DNA of 64,000 bases from Streptomyces caniscabiei (lineage in GTDB: Bacteria; Actinomycetota; Actinomycetes; Streptomycetales; Streptomycetaceae), in the NCBI RefSeq assembly GCF_014930365.1, contig NZ_JABXWI010000021.1:62001-126000 (forward strand), given 5' to 3'. The position numbers and the translations under genes are program-made. Positions 41,844 through 50,850 of the stretch are shown piece by piece. Below the pieces are notes generated by a model. That model was not told the origin of the DNA, searched no databases, and worked only from the letters and a program-made list of their open reading frames with translations. Every line of letters starts with the position of its first letter. Within the stretch, counting starts at the first letter, position 1.

Positions 41844-41930
41844 GACGCCTTCCGATGCGCTGTGCCCCGGTTACTTCCTTTCTGAAAACGCAACACCACC
41901 CCGGTGCCACTACTGATCTCGGAAGGCGTC
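41844..41930 (+). ncRNA. candidate structured RNA upstream of the Ro60 gene
   Basis: GACGCCTTCCGA (41844-41855) and TCGGAAGGCGTC (41919-41930) are perfect 12-bp complements enclosing 63 bases. They lie 40 bases before the Ro60/TROVE start, and the 3' side is followed by a pyrimidine-rich tail. Bacterial Ro proteins are often encoded next to their Y RNA, whose ends pair in a long stem. This may be such an RNA, or a 5'-UTR control element. No tRNA-like module was recognised, so the assignment is tentative. Confidence 0.3.
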
Positions 41931-41969
41931 TCTCCTTCTTCCAGGAACGTCTCCCAAGGGACCTTCTGC

Positions 41970-43661
41970 ATGCCCCATTTCAACCGTCAGCGAGCCAAGT
42001 CCGAAGCCAGGAGCGAGATCCAGGCGGAGATACCGGGACTGACCGCTGGCGGAGCGACCTCGTCGCTCTCCACCCACGGCCGGTGGCTGCTCCCGCCGTC
42101 CGTCACCGCACCGGGCGTGCGGCCCCCGTCCGCGCACCGACTCCACAACCGTACGCACCAGGGTGGCGCCGCCTACGCGCGCACGCCCAAGATGGAACTC
42201 TTCCTGCTGTCCGTCGCCAACATGGTCGGCCATCACACCTTCTACGAGGACGCCGCCGCCCGTGACGAGCGCTACGAGCAACTGGTACGCAAGCTCGCGG
42301 TCAGCGATCCGGAGTGGACCCTCGGCCTGCTGGGCTGGCTGCGCACCGAAGCCCACATGCGCACCGCCTCCCTCGTGGGCGCCGCCGAGTTCGTGCGGGC
42401 CAGGCTGGAGGCGGGCGCCGTCGGCTTCTCACGGCAGGCCGTGTCCGCCGTCCTCCAACGGGCCGACGAGCCCGGTGAGTTGCTGGCGTACTGGACGTCT
42501 CGGCACGGGCGCAGGATCCCGCAGCCGCTCAAGCGTGGAATCGCCGACGCCGCACGGCGTCTGTACACCGGGCGCGCGCTCCTCAAGTACGACACCGCCT
42601 CACGCCCCTACCGTTTCGGCGACGTCATCGAACTCACCCACCCCTCCCCCGACCCCCGACGTCCCTGGCAGGGTGACCTGTTCAAGTACGCGATCGACCG
42701 CCGCCACCACCCCGACCGCGCTCTTCCCCCGTCCGGCGCGACTCTGCTCGCCGCACACCGGGAGCTGATGGCCGTACCGGTCGAGGAACGGCGTTCTCTG
42801 GTCACCGCACCGGGCGGCGATGAGCGGCTGAACGCGGCAGGGATGACCTGGGAGTCGGTGGCGGGCTGGCTGCAGGGGCCGCTCGACGCGGCGGTGTGGG
42901 AGGCGCTGATCCCCTCGATGGGAGCGATGGCCCTCGTACGCAATCTGCGCAATCTCGACCAGGCCGGCGTGAGCGACCGGGTCGCCGCCGAGGTCGCCGC
43001 GCGGATCTCCTGCCCGGAGGAGGTGCGCCGCTCGCGGCAGTTCCCGTTCCGCTACCTCGCCGCCCATCGCAACGCGCCCTCGCGCCGCTGGGAGGAGGCT
43101 CTGGAGACAGCCCTCGGACACTCCCTGGCCAACGTCCCCGAACTGCCCGGCCGCACGCTCATCCTCGTGGACCGGTCGGGCTCGATGTTCGACCGGCCCA
43201 GCGAGCACACCCAGCTCAACCGGGCGGATTCAGCGGCCATCTTCGGTACGGCGTTGGCGCAGCGGGCCGCGCGGGCCGACCTGGTGGAGTTCGGGTCGGA
43301 CAGCCGTCGCGTCGAACTCGCCCCGGGTGAGCCCGTACTGCGCGTCCTGGATCGCTTCCATGACCTCGGCGGCACCAATACGGCCCTCGCGCTCAGGCGG
43401 CACTACGACCGCCACGACCGGGTGGTCATGGTCACCGACGAACAGACCGGGCCCAGTCAGTGGTCCAACCCGCTGCGGGCGATCCCTCTGCACATCCCCG
43501 TCTACACCTGGAACCTGGCCGGCTACGCCCCGGCTCACGCGCCGTCCGGCCCGCACCACCACACCTTCGGCGGCCTGAGCGACGCCGCGTTCCGGCTGAT
43601 CCCTCTCATCGAAGCCGGCAGGGACTCCAGGTGGCCGTGGGAGACGCGTTCGTCCGAGTGA
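41970..43661 (+). CDS. rsr: TROVE domain protein (Ro60/Rsr family)
   Basis: A 563-residue ring-shaped RNA-binding protein. The N-terminal TROVE HEAT-like region runs from TPKMELFLLSVANMVGHHTF through ISCPEEVRRSRQFPFRYLAA. The C-terminal von Willebrand A domain has a complete MIDAS: DRSGS, T in LGGTNTA, and D in MVTDEQTG. Ro proteins bind misfolded or Y RNAs and act in RNA quality control and stress survival. ATG 41970 has AAGGG about 9 bases upstream. No RNA-processing gene (PNPase, RtcB) is adjacent, but a paired-end RNA candidate lies directly upstream. Confidence 0.92.
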   Translation: MPHFNRQRAKSEARSEIQAEIPGLTAGGATSSLSTHGRWLLPPSVTAPGVRPPSAHRLHNRTHQGGAAYARTPKMELFLLSVANMVGHHTFYEDAAARDERYEQLVRKLAVSDPEWTLGLLGWLRTEAHMRTASLVGAAEFVRARLEAGAVGFSRQAVSAVLQRADEPGELLAYWTSRHGRRIPQPLKRGIADAARRLYTGRALLKYDTASRPYRFGDVIELTHPSPDPRRPWQGDLFKYAIDRRHHPDRALPPSGATLLAAHRELMAVPVEERRSLVTAPGGDERLNAAGMTWESVAGWLQGPLDAAVWEALIPSMGAMALVRNLRNLDQAGVSDRVAAEVAARISCPEEVRRSRQFPFRYLAAHRNAPSRRWEEALETALGHSLANVPELPGRTLILVDRSGSMFDRPSEHTQLNRADSAAIFGTALAQRAARADLVEFGSDSRRVELAPGEPVLRVLDRFHDLGGTNTALALRRHYDRHDRVVMVTDEQTGPSQWSNPLRAIPLHIPVYTWNLAGYAPAHAPSGPHHHTFGGLSDAAFRLIPLIEAGRDSRWPWETRSSE

Positions 43662-43678
43662 CGGGTGCGCAGGTGGCC

Positions 43679-43710
43679 GGTCGAGCGGTCGAGCGGTCGA
43701 GCGGTCGAGC
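43679..43710. repeat. four tandem copies of GGTCGAGC
   Basis: GGTCGAGC is repeated four times without mismatch in the spacer after the Ro60 gene. The adjoining sequence is unrelated. It is probably a slippage-prone simple repeat. Confidence 0.9.
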
Positions 43711-43741
43711 CCGCAACGCTCGGCAGCCGTGGCGCAGCTGA

Positions 43742-44345
43742 TCAGCGGGTGTTGCCCGGGCGGTAGACGCGGAGTTCGCCGTAGGTCGACAGAACGTCGG
43801 CCAGGTCGCCGGGTGTGTGCCGCAGGGTGGTGTCAAGGAAGGCGAGCGCGGTCGCGGCGACGACGCGCGGGCTCTCGGTGCGGCCCAGGGAGCCAACTAT
43901 CGAGGGTGCGGGCGGCAGGTACAGGGGGCCGTCCATGAAGGTGAGGTGCGCGGCGCCGGGCATGGTGAGCCGGTAGCCCGTCGCAGTGCTGAGCTTGAGG
44001 ACCTTGGTGAGGCGGGGAGGTAGTGCGGGTCGGTTCCGGGGGTGATGGCCTGAGTGACCGCGAGCGTCGGCTGGCGGAGGGAGGGCGAGGTGGGGCCGTG
44101 AGGGTAACGTCCAGGTCGATGACGGCGTCGAACCGGCTGTCCTGCCGGCCGCCTGCAAGGCGGCGGCACCCCCCATGGAGTGGCCGGTCACCGCGACCCG
44201 GCTGGTGTCCAGGCGTCCGGTCAGCGGGCCGGCGATCTCACCTCGAGCCGGACGGTTCAGTTGGGTGAGGACGAAGCTGAGGTCAGCGGCCCGCACGGCC
44301 GTCCAGTCGGCCGCCAGCAGGTCGTCCTTGTCCCGGTCGCCACCG
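43742..44345 (-). pseudogene. frameshifted alpha/beta hydrolase remnant
   Basis: On the minus strand DDLLAADWTAVRAADLSFVL and RVAVTGHSMGGAAALQAAG represent a PAF-acetylhydrolase-like esterase with its GHSMG nucleophile elbow. A middle part lies in another frame, and the end (YRLTMPGAAHLTFMDGPLYL, then RVYRPGNTR) returns to the first frame. The start is lost where it meets a histidine-kinase fragment near 44345. At least two frameshifts and 5' truncation indicate a dead gene. Confidence 0.7.
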
Positions 44346-44612
44346 TGATGATCCAGATCTCCGAGACGGGCCGGCAGACCCTGACCGGCATGCGGCGCTC
44401 GCTGGGCATCCTGCGGACCGACGAACCGGACGCGGAGCGCCACCCGCTGCCCGGCATCGCGCAACTGGCAGCTCTCGCCGACCAGATGCGTGCCGCCGGG
44501 CTGCCGACCCGCGTCGAGGTCCAGGGTGGCCACACCCACATACCCGCCACCGCACAACTGACCGTCTACCGCTTGGTGCAGGAAGCCTTGACCAACACGT
44601 TCAAGCTTCCCG
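44345..44612 (+). pseudogene. histidine kinase internal fragment
   Basis: The plus strand reads IQISETGRQTLTGMRRSLGI and AERHPLPGIAQLAALADQMR, then TAQLTVYRLVQEALTNTFK. This is the segment between the H-box helix and the N-box of a NarL-type sensor kinase. Both the sensor and H-box and the ATPase domain are missing. It ends exactly where the GH42 fragment begins, so this is a recombination junction. Confidence 0.7.
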
Positions 44613-44804
44613 GACGGGCTGAAGCCAGTCGAGGTCGAAGCGGCCGTTCTCCGGTTCCCAGGTGGACCAGACGGACTCGCCGACCCGGATGACGGTGAAG
44701 TGCGCCTCGGCCATCAGATCGAGGTCGTCCTCGAGACGGTCGTACGGCTGGTACTCGTGGTAGTAGGCCGCGCCGAACAGGACGCGGCGCGGGGGCGAGG
44801 TCAT
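44601..44804 (-). pseudogene. truncated GH42 beta-galactosidase
   Basis: ATG 44804 overlaps the GH43 stop and begins RRVLFGAAYYHEYQPYDRLE, followed by AHFTVIRVGESVWSTWEPEN, the unmistakable start of a GH42 (alpha/beta)8 barrel. After about 65 of the usual 650 or more residues the frame runs into the histidine-kinase fragment and stops at 44601. The operon (MFS, GH43, GH42) has been cut by a deletion or insertion. Confidence 0.8.
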
Positions 44805-46345
44805 GACGAGCCCTCTCCGCGGTAGCGGAAGTCGGCGAAGTGGACGGTGCCGTGCTCGGCGAACACGCCGGTCACGCGGCCGGTGAAGGGGGACGCCAGC
44901 TCGACGGACCAGAAGCGCCCGTCCAGTTCGGCGAGTGTTGTCTCGGTGCCGGACTCGTCCTCGACGACGAGTTTGATGGTGTCGCCCGGCGGGAGCCAGG
45001 GCACCTGGTGCGGTTCGGGGACACGGGTTTCGAGCCGCAGGAGCGCCTCTTCGCCCGGTACCACGGTGGTCCAGGTCTGGGTCAGAGAGGGCAGGTTGCC
45101 ACGTGCGGTGATCAGGAGGCCGTTGCCTGACGGTGCCCGTTCGGCGACCAGTGTGACCGTGTTCCGCTCGTCGAAGCGCAGACCGAGCCCGCCCCTGCCG
45201 TCCGCCGGGTCGACACGGGTCGCGAACACACTGTTCAGATGGCGCTGCCGGCGGCCGACGAAGTCGGGCCGGAAGGTGTCCAGGCCGCCGGAGCCCGCGC
45301 TCACGGTCAGGTGACCGGGTCCTGCGTCGAGGGACGCGACGTCGGCGGGGGTGCGGCCCACCGCCAGCCAGCCGGGGTCGGCCAGGGCGACCGGGTCGGT
45401 GAACTCGAAGTACTCGTCCAGTGGTTCCGGGCGCGGGCTCACCTCCACGGGCGCCGGGCACGGCCAGTCGTCGGCCCATTCCACGCCCGTGACGAACGTC
45501 TCCCGTCCCAGGGGCGAGGCCTTGCCGGCCATACGCGTGCCGAGCAGGACCAGGACGTCCTCGCCGTGCGGGCCGCGGACCAGGTCGGCATGGCCGGTGC
45601 ACTGGACGGACCGGTCGGTGCCCGAGGCGCACAACACCGGGTTGCCCGGGGCTCCTTCGAACGGCCCCTCGATGCTCGGGCCCCGGGCGACGCTCACCGC
45701 GTGGCCGTACCCGGTGCCGCCTTCCGCGATCATCAAGTACCAGTGGTCGCCGCGCCGGAACAGGTGCGGAGCCTCGGGCGCGACCAGCCCCGTTCCGGAC
45801 CACAGCTCCCTGGGTTCCTCCAGCGCCCGCCCCTCGGCGAGGTCGACCCTGGCCTGGAGGATGCCCCGGTGCTCGACGACCGTCGTCCCGTCCAGGTGCA
45901 GGCCGCTGTAGGTGACGTAGGCGGCACCGGTCTCGTCCCAGGCCAGGTCGGGATCGATACCGATGATTCCGTCGAGGGTGGTGCCGTCGCTCCAGGGCCC
46001 GGCCGGGTCGACGGCGGTGAACACGACGCAGCCTCGGGGACTGGTGGCCACCGTGACGATCACGTGGAAGAGGCCGTCGTGGTGGCGGATGGTCGGGGCC
46101 CACACTCCCCCGGAGTCCGGCACGTTCGCGACTCCCACCTGCTCCTCACGGGTCGCCACGTTGCCGATGTGTTCCCAGGTGACGAAGTCGGTGCTGCGGT
46201 AGAGCGGCAGCGCCGGCAGGTACTCGAACGACGAGGTGACCAGGTACCAGGCGCCGTCGACGAGGACACAGCTGGGGTCCGGGTTGAAGCCGGGGATCAG
46301 CGGGTTCGGCAGCGGTGCGGCCGGGTGCGGGTTCGGTGAGGTCAT
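44801..46345 (-). CDS. GH43 beta-xylosidase/alpha-L-arabinofuranosidase-like enzyme
   Basis: A 514-residue intracellular GH43. The N-terminal propeller starts NPLIPGFNPDPSCVLVDGAW, with the general base Asp in NPDPS. A second Asp is in IIGIDPDLAWDE and the catalytic Glu in VAPEAPHLFRRG. A C-terminal beta-sandwich (from about residue 320, PEPLDEYFEFTDP) is typical of xylosidase/arabinofuranosidase subfamilies. There is no signal peptide. Its start overlaps the MFS stop and its stop overlaps the broken GH42 start, so three genes were co-translated. Confidence 0.9.
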   Translation of the reverse strand: MTSPNPHPAAPLPNPLIPGFNPDPSCVLVDGAWYLVTSSFEYLPALPLYRSTDFVTWEHIGNVATREEQVGVANVPDSGGVWAPTIRHHDGLFHVIVTVATSPRGCVVFTAVDPAGPWSDGTTLDGIIGIDPDLAWDETGAAYVTYSGLHLDGTTVVEHRGILQARVDLAEGRALEEPRELWSGTGLVAPEAPHLFRRGDHWYLMIAEGGTGYGHAVSVARGPSIEGPFEGAPGNPVLCASGTDRSVQCTGHADLVRGPHGEDVLVLLGTRMAGKASPLGRETFVTGVEWADDWPCPAPVEVSPRPEPLDEYFEFTDPVALADPGWLAVGRTPADVASLDAGPGHLTVSAGSGGLDTFRPDFVGRRQRHLNSVFATRVDPADGRGGLGLRFDERNTVTLVAERAPSGNGLLITARGNLPSLTQTWTTVVPGEEALLRLETRVPEPHQVPWLPPGDTIKLVVEDESGTETTLAELDGRFWSVELASPFTGRVTGVFAEHGTVHFADFRYRGEGSS

Positions 46346-47613
46346 GGCTGGTCCTGCCTTGTCGAGGGGGCGAAGGTCGCGGGATCGTCCGGGGGGACCG
46401 GCGGCCGCGCGGGCTGACCCGTGACCTGGTCGGTCGTCCCGTCGGACGCGGCGGCGCCCCGCCGTCCGGATCTGCGCCAGGGCTCGCACACCAGCGCCGC
46501 CAGCAGCGCGAGAACACATGCCACGGCCAGCGGGGCGCGCGCACCCCAGCCCGTGACGAGCAGCCCCGCGAGAGTCGTCCCTGCCACGTTGCCGATGGCG
46601 AGCACGCTGCCCATCCATCCGAACGCCTCGGCGGCGGAGCCCGTCGGCGCCGTCGCGGACAACCGTTCGAAGAGACTGGACAGCGCGGGCGCGACGGTCA
46701 TGCCCCAGAAGAAGAGCAGGACGGTCACCGCGGTCTGGCCCGGGGTGAGCGCCAGCAGCCCCAGTCCCGCCGCCACGTACAGCAACGGGCGCCGCAGCCT
46801 CGCCTTCTGACGCCTGCGCGCACCGTGGACCAGTCCTCCCACGAGAGACCCGAGGCTGCCCACCGCGAGCACGAATCCCGCATCGGTCGACACCTCGGAG
46901 CCGCTCACCAGGGCGACCACGCCGAGGACCTGGGCGGCCAGCGCGCAGGTGAGCAGCGCTCCCGCCGTGAAGAGACGAGACAGGCCCCGTACCCGCAGCA
47001 CGGCCCCGCCGCGGACGGGCGCCACAGCCACCCGACCGGCCTCCGCGTCGCGGCCCGCCGCGTAGGCGAGCGTGCCGACGAGGACGAGCGTGCCGCACGC
47101 GGCGAGCGCGAGGTGGGGTCCGCCGAACGCGGCGAGGGTCGACGTGATCACCGGCCCCACGACGAAGACGACCTCCTGCGCGGTCGCCTCCAGTGCGAAG
47201 AAGGTGCGTCCCTGTTCCGGACGGACCAGCATCGGCACTGTCGCCCGCACCGTCGAGGTCAGCGGAGGCGTGCACAGCCCCAGGCACAGGGACAGGCCGA
47301 TCAGCAGGACCGGCTCCGGGGGCACCAGGATCAGTGTCCCCATGGCCACGGTGTGCAGTACGGCGGTGGCGGCGAGGACCCGGCGACGGCCGCGCCCCTC
47401 GGCCAGTCTGCTCAGCAGTGGTCCGGAGACGAGGGCTCCGATCATGCCGACCGCCGACACCGCGCTGTACACCGCGTAGCTCGACCGGTCGATGGTGAGC
47501 ATCAGCAGGGCGAGGCTGGTCGTGCCCTGGTTGAAGCGCCCCACGATCGAGGTGAGGAACAGCCAGGACACCGAGGGAGTGCGCAGGAACTCCCGGTAGG
47601 TGGCTACGGACAC
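46342..47613 (-). CDS. MFS transporter
   Basis: A 423-residue major facilitator with about 12 helices. The N-half has WLFLTSIVGRFNQGTTSLAL and the loop 2-3 signature SRLAEGRGRRRVLAA. The C-half includes FVLAVGSLGSLVGGLVHGAR and LLFFWGMTVAPALSSLFERL. The hydrophilic C-terminal tail of about 45 residues is Pro/Asp-rich. The GTG start has a weak GGGGA site. It may import or export sugars for the downstream GH43/GH42, but MFS drug exporters look similar; linkage is the only evidence. Confidence 0.85.
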   Translation of the reverse strand: MSVATYREFLRTPSVSWLFLTSIVGRFNQGTTSLALLMLTIDRSSYAVYSAVSAVGMIGALVSGPLLSRLAEGRGRRRVLAATAVLHTVAMGTLILVPPEPVLLIGLSLCLGLCTPPLTSTVRATVPMLVRPEQGRTFFALEATAQEVVFVVGPVITSTLAAFGGPHLALAACGTLVLVGTLAYAAGRDAEAGRVAVAPVRGGAVLRVRGLSRLFTAGALLTCALAAQVLGVVALVSGSEVSTDAGFVLAVGSLGSLVGGLVHGARRRQKARLRRPLLYVAAGLGLLALTPGQTAVTVLLFFWGMTVAPALSSLFERLSATAPTGSAAEAFGWMGSVLAIGNVAGTTLAGLLVTGWGARAPLAVACVLALLAALVCEPWRRSGRRGAAASDGTTDQVTGQPARPPVPPDDPATFAPSTRQDQP

Positions 47614-47718
47614 GGCCGAGTCCCCGCTGCGTCTTGGTGGGGCTGACGTGATGGGTTCACTCTGTTCCTTGTCGAGGTGTGTGCGGCGGCTGCGGGGAGC
47701 CCCCCGTGAGCACTCGGG

Positions 47719-49773
47719 TCAGCGCACGACGACCCGTACCCGGCCCAGGTTGCGCACCCGGGCGAACGGCGTGTGCGTGTCACCCTCGCGTTGAGCGGTC
47801 GCGCGCAGTGCCACGAAGTACGTGCCGGGCTTGTCGTAGGTGAAGGCGGCCTGGACCTCCACGGTTTCCCGCGCGGGGCCGCAGGGGCGTGCGGTGAAGT
47901 TTCCGGATCCGGTGAAGTCCCACTCGGTGGACACGATGCGTCCGGCCTTCGGGGGCGCCTCGATCCTGGCCCGGAAGACGACCTGCCGTCCGGCGGCGAC
48001 CTCGATGCGGTCCCGGCCACGGACCGTGAGGTCGACGACGGGCTGGACACCCAGCCGGGCGCGGGCCCGCGCCGGCACGGCGATCTGGCTGTCGCTCATG
48101 CGGTACGAGGTCGTCCGCGCCGGTGCCTTGCCCTGTTCCACCCAGGCGCTCACATCACGCAGCGCGTGCTCCAGGATGCCGGTCCAGTCGACCAGTCGGG
48201 TCGCACGGGCCCCGGTGGCGGAGCCTTCCAGATGGTCGGCGTTGTCGTTGTACCAGAGCCGGTAGGTGTCGTCGAAGCGTTCGCCCATGGCCTGCTTCAC
48301 CTGGGCGCCGTACCAGTCGCCGGGCACGGGGCAGGCATCGCAGTCGAGCAGGTTGGCGACCACGATGACCTTGCCGTTCACCTTGCCGGTGTGCGTACCG
48401 CCGTCGCTGGTGCCGACGGATATGAGTGGGCCGATCTGGATCGCCCGCTGCGGGTACAGGGGCTGTCCGTCCGGTCCTCGGTACTGGTCGAAGGTGTGGA
48501 ATCCGGGCCGGGTCGGAACCTGATGCCGGTGGTAGGCGTGGAAGGCGAGGAACCAGCGGTTGTCGGACTGGAGCCTCCCACCGGCAGCGAGGGCGTCGAG
48601 GACGTCCGCGCTGTTTCCGTCCGCGAGGGTGAACACCTTGGCGGCGACGTCCAGCGAACCCTTCAGCGCGCCGACGTTCGTCGTGCCGTGCGCACCGCGG
48701 ACCGTGAAGTCGAGGGGTGTCCTGATCGCTGTGGCCGGCACGCTGTCGAGGAGCAGAGCTGTCGGCACGTCGTCCACGTCGCGGCGCACCTCGGTGATGG
48801 TGGCCGTGTGATCGATCCGCGCGGCACGGACCAGGTCGCCGAGAGGTGACTGCTCGGTGCCCAGATAGCCCGGCTTCGACCAGAAGTCGTCCGCGTACGT
48901 GGGATCGATGTTGCGCACGACGGCCACGAACCCCAGCAGGTTGTCAGGGTCCACCGGCAGTTTGAGTACGTAGGAGTAGTCCTCCCACGTCCGGAGCGGA
49001 ACACCCATGCGCGACACCTCGCGCAGCATCGCGCGCTCGACGCTGTTGAGACCGGCGTAGGGATCGCCCGAGCCGCCGGGGGCGACCGCGTCAGCGATGC
49101 GGGCGGCCTTCTCCCGCAGCACCAGCCTGGCCAGGGCGCGCACGGTGAAACTGTTCGGGATGGACACCGGGCTGCCGGGGATGAACGGCACCGCTCCGTC
49201 CCACACGCCCACAGTGTTCTCGATGGCGCCGATGGTCTGGTAGGAACCGCCGCTGCCGCCGTAGAGGTATCCGTAGATCCGCCGGCTGGAACGGTAGTAC
49301 TTCGCCGCGACCGTCCTGGAGAACTTGGCCGCCGCCGCCTCGACGCGGTAACCGATGCCTCCGTTGGTCTGGACGACGTACCCGCCGCTGGCCGCGCCGA
49401 AGGCGACGACGTCGTCGGGGGCCTGCTCGTCCTGGGTCGGGTACACCTTGTGGAAGAACCGCCCCTGCCACTGCTTCTTGGGCGGCAGGTAGATGGTGAA
49501 CTTCTTGGACGTGCCCTCGAAGTGGCCGGACACCTTTCGGTGCCGGACGGGGGTGGTCAGGTCCTCCTCGGTGTCGATGACGGGCCGGTTGTACGTCGGG
49601 TCGTCGCAGTCGGGTGTGATCTGCACGGGGCCGCCGGGGGCGCTCGGCGAGCACACCGGCCGTGCCTCGGCGGAGGCGGGGGTACTGAGCAGCGGGGTCG
49701 CTCCCAGCACGACGGCGGTGCCTGCCGCCGAGGTGCGGACGAAATCGCGTCGGGAGGGTCGTCGTACGCTCAT
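47719..49773 (-). CDS. secreted (Tat) tannase/feruloyl-esterase-like hydrolase
   Basis: A 684-residue protein with a twin-arginine signal (RRPSRRDFVRTSAAGTAVVL, cleaved after TPASA). The catalytic part has RFFHKVYPTQDEQAPDDVV, the nucleophile elbow YLYGGSGGSYQTIG, and a late acid/His region near NDNADHLEGS. A PKD-like beta-sandwich closes the chain (EWDFTGSGNFTAR, then FTYDKPGTYFVALRATAQ). ATG 49773 is chosen over ATG 49779 because AGGAG fits only the former. It could remove aromatic esters from plant polymers, but the substrate is unproved. Confidence 0.82.
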   Translation of the reverse strand: MSVRRPSRRDFVRTSAAGTAVVLGATPLLSTPASAEARPVCSPSAPGGPVQITPDCDDPTYNRPVIDTEEDLTTPVRHRKVSGHFEGTSKKFTIYLPPKKQWQGRFFHKVYPTQDEQAPDDVVAFGAASGGYVVQTNGGIGYRVEAAAAKFSRTVAAKYYRSSRRIYGYLYGGSGGSYQTIGAIENTVGVWDGAVPFIPGSPVSIPNSFTVRALARLVLREKAARIADAVAPGGSGDPYAGLNSVERAMLREVSRMGVPLRTWEDYSYVLKLPVDPDNLLGFVAVVRNIDPTYADDFWSKPGYLGTEQSPLGDLVRAARIDHTATITEVRRDVDDVPTALLLDSVPATAIRTPLDFTVRGAHGTTNVGALKGSLDVAAKVFTLADGNSADVLDALAAGGRLQSDNRWFLAFHAYHRHQVPTRPGFHTFDQYRGPDGQPLYPQRAIQIGPLISVGTSDGGTHTGKVNGKVIVVANLLDCDACPVPGDWYGAQVKQAMGERFDDTYRLWYNDNADHLEGSATGARATRLVDWTGILEHALRDVSAWVEQGKAPARTTSYRMSDSQIAVPARARARLGVQPVVDLTVRGRDRIEVAAGRQVVFRARIEAPPKAGRIVSTEWDFTGSGNFTARPCGPARETVEVQAAFTYDKPGTYFVALRATAQREGDTHTPFARVRNLGRVRVVVR

Positions 49774-49800
49774 GTGCATCTCCTGGGAGGGGCGTGCTGC

Positions 49801-49877
49801 GCTGGTTCGTTGCGGGCTGACGTGGGTTCCGGGCTGGTTCGTTGCGGGCCGGCGTGGGTTCCGCGCTGGTGCGGGGC
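49801..49877. repeat. 32-bp direct repeat upstream of the esterase gene
   Basis: A 32-base unit starting GCTGGTTCGTTGCGGG is repeated at 49801-49832 and 49833-49864 with few differences, and a partial third copy follows. The repeats lie in the 5' region of the minus-strand esterase. They might be tandem regulatory sites or a duplication scar. Confidence 0.75.
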
Positions 49878-49980
49878 ATGGCGGGTCCCCGGCGGATGCC
49901 GGGCACTCCCGTCGGTGACAGGGCATGCCGGGGAGCCGCCGGTACTCAGGGGTGGGCGGGCCGTCGGGCGCGGCGGTGTG

Positions 49981-50850
49981 TCAGCAGGCGTCCGTGGTCT
50001 CGGGCACGTCGGTGCCCTCGTCGGCGGCGAGGCTCAGCCGCTTCGCCCGACGGAGGCGCTGTCGCTTCGGGTCCGCAACCGGTGCCGCCATCTGGAGCTT
50101 GCGGGTGTAGGGGTGGACCGGCGCCGCCGCGACCTGGGCGGACTCCCCCAGCTCGACGATCCGGCCCCCGTCCAGGACCGCGGTGCGGTCGCTGATGTCG
50201 TTGACGACTCCGAGGTCATGACTGATGAAGATGTACGCGACGCCGGTCTCGTCCTGGATGTTCTTCAGCAGGGTCAGGACCTTGGCCTGGGTGGTGACGT
50301 CCAGGGCGCTGGTCGGTTCGTCGCAGATGATGACGGACGGGGCGAGGGCCAGGGCACGGGCGATGGCGACGCGCTGGCGCTGGCCGCCGGAGAATTCGCG
50401 CGGGTAGCGGCGGGCGGAGTCGGCGGGGAGGCCGACCGCGTCGAGGAGTTCACGGATCCTGGCCGCTCCGCCCTGGACGCCGGCCGCGTCGAGGGGTTCG
50501 ACCAGGATGCTGCCCACGGTCATGGCGGGATTGAGCGACGAGTACGGGTCCTGGAAGACCACCTGGATATCGCTGGCGATCTTGCGTCGGCGGGCGCGCG
50601 AGACGTTGCTGATGGTCTTGCCGCGAAAGGTGATCTCGCCGCCGTTGACCGGGGTGAGGCCCAGGATCGCACGGCCGATGGTGGTCTTGCCGGAGCCGGA
50701 CTCGCCGACCAGGCCGAGGGTTTCACCGGGGGCGATGTCGAAGCTGACGCCGTCGATGACCGTCTTGCCGCGGCCCCGGCGATCGGCGAAACGGACTACC
50801 AGCTCCTCGACCCTGAGGAGCGGTGCGGTGTCGGATGCGGGCTCGGTCAC
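49981..50850 (-). CDS. oligopeptide/oligosaccharide ABC transporter ATP-binding protein (DppF type)
   Basis: A 289-residue ATPase. Walker A is GESGSGKTT, the signature FSGGQRQRVAIARALALAP and Walker B VIICDEPTSALD. HPYTRKLQMAAPV is the oligopeptide-ABC C-terminal motif. GTG 50850 overlaps the preceding stop (GTGA). It is the last gene of the four-gene operon (binding protein, DppB, fused DppC-DppD, DppF). The linked rhamnosidases suggest it powers glycan or glycoside uptake rather than peptide uptake. Confidence 0.92.
   Translation of the reverse strand: MTEPASDTAPLLRVEELVVRFADRRGRGKTVIDGVSFDIAPGETLGLVGESGSGKTTIGRAILGLTPVNGGEITFRGKTISNVSRARRRKIASDIQVVFQDPYSSLNPAMTVGSILVEPLDAAGVQGGAARIRELLDAVGLPADSARRYPREFSGGQRQRVAIARALALAPSVIICDEPTSALDVTTQAKVLTLLKNIQDETGVAYIFISHDLGVVNDISDRTAVLDGGRIVELGESAQVAAAPVHPYTRKLQMAAPVADPKRQRLRRAKRLSLAADEGTDVPETTDAC

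Noticed and set aside
43679..43710. CRISPR or phage attachment site
   Set aside because: Eight-base units without spacers or cas genes; a simple tandem repeat.
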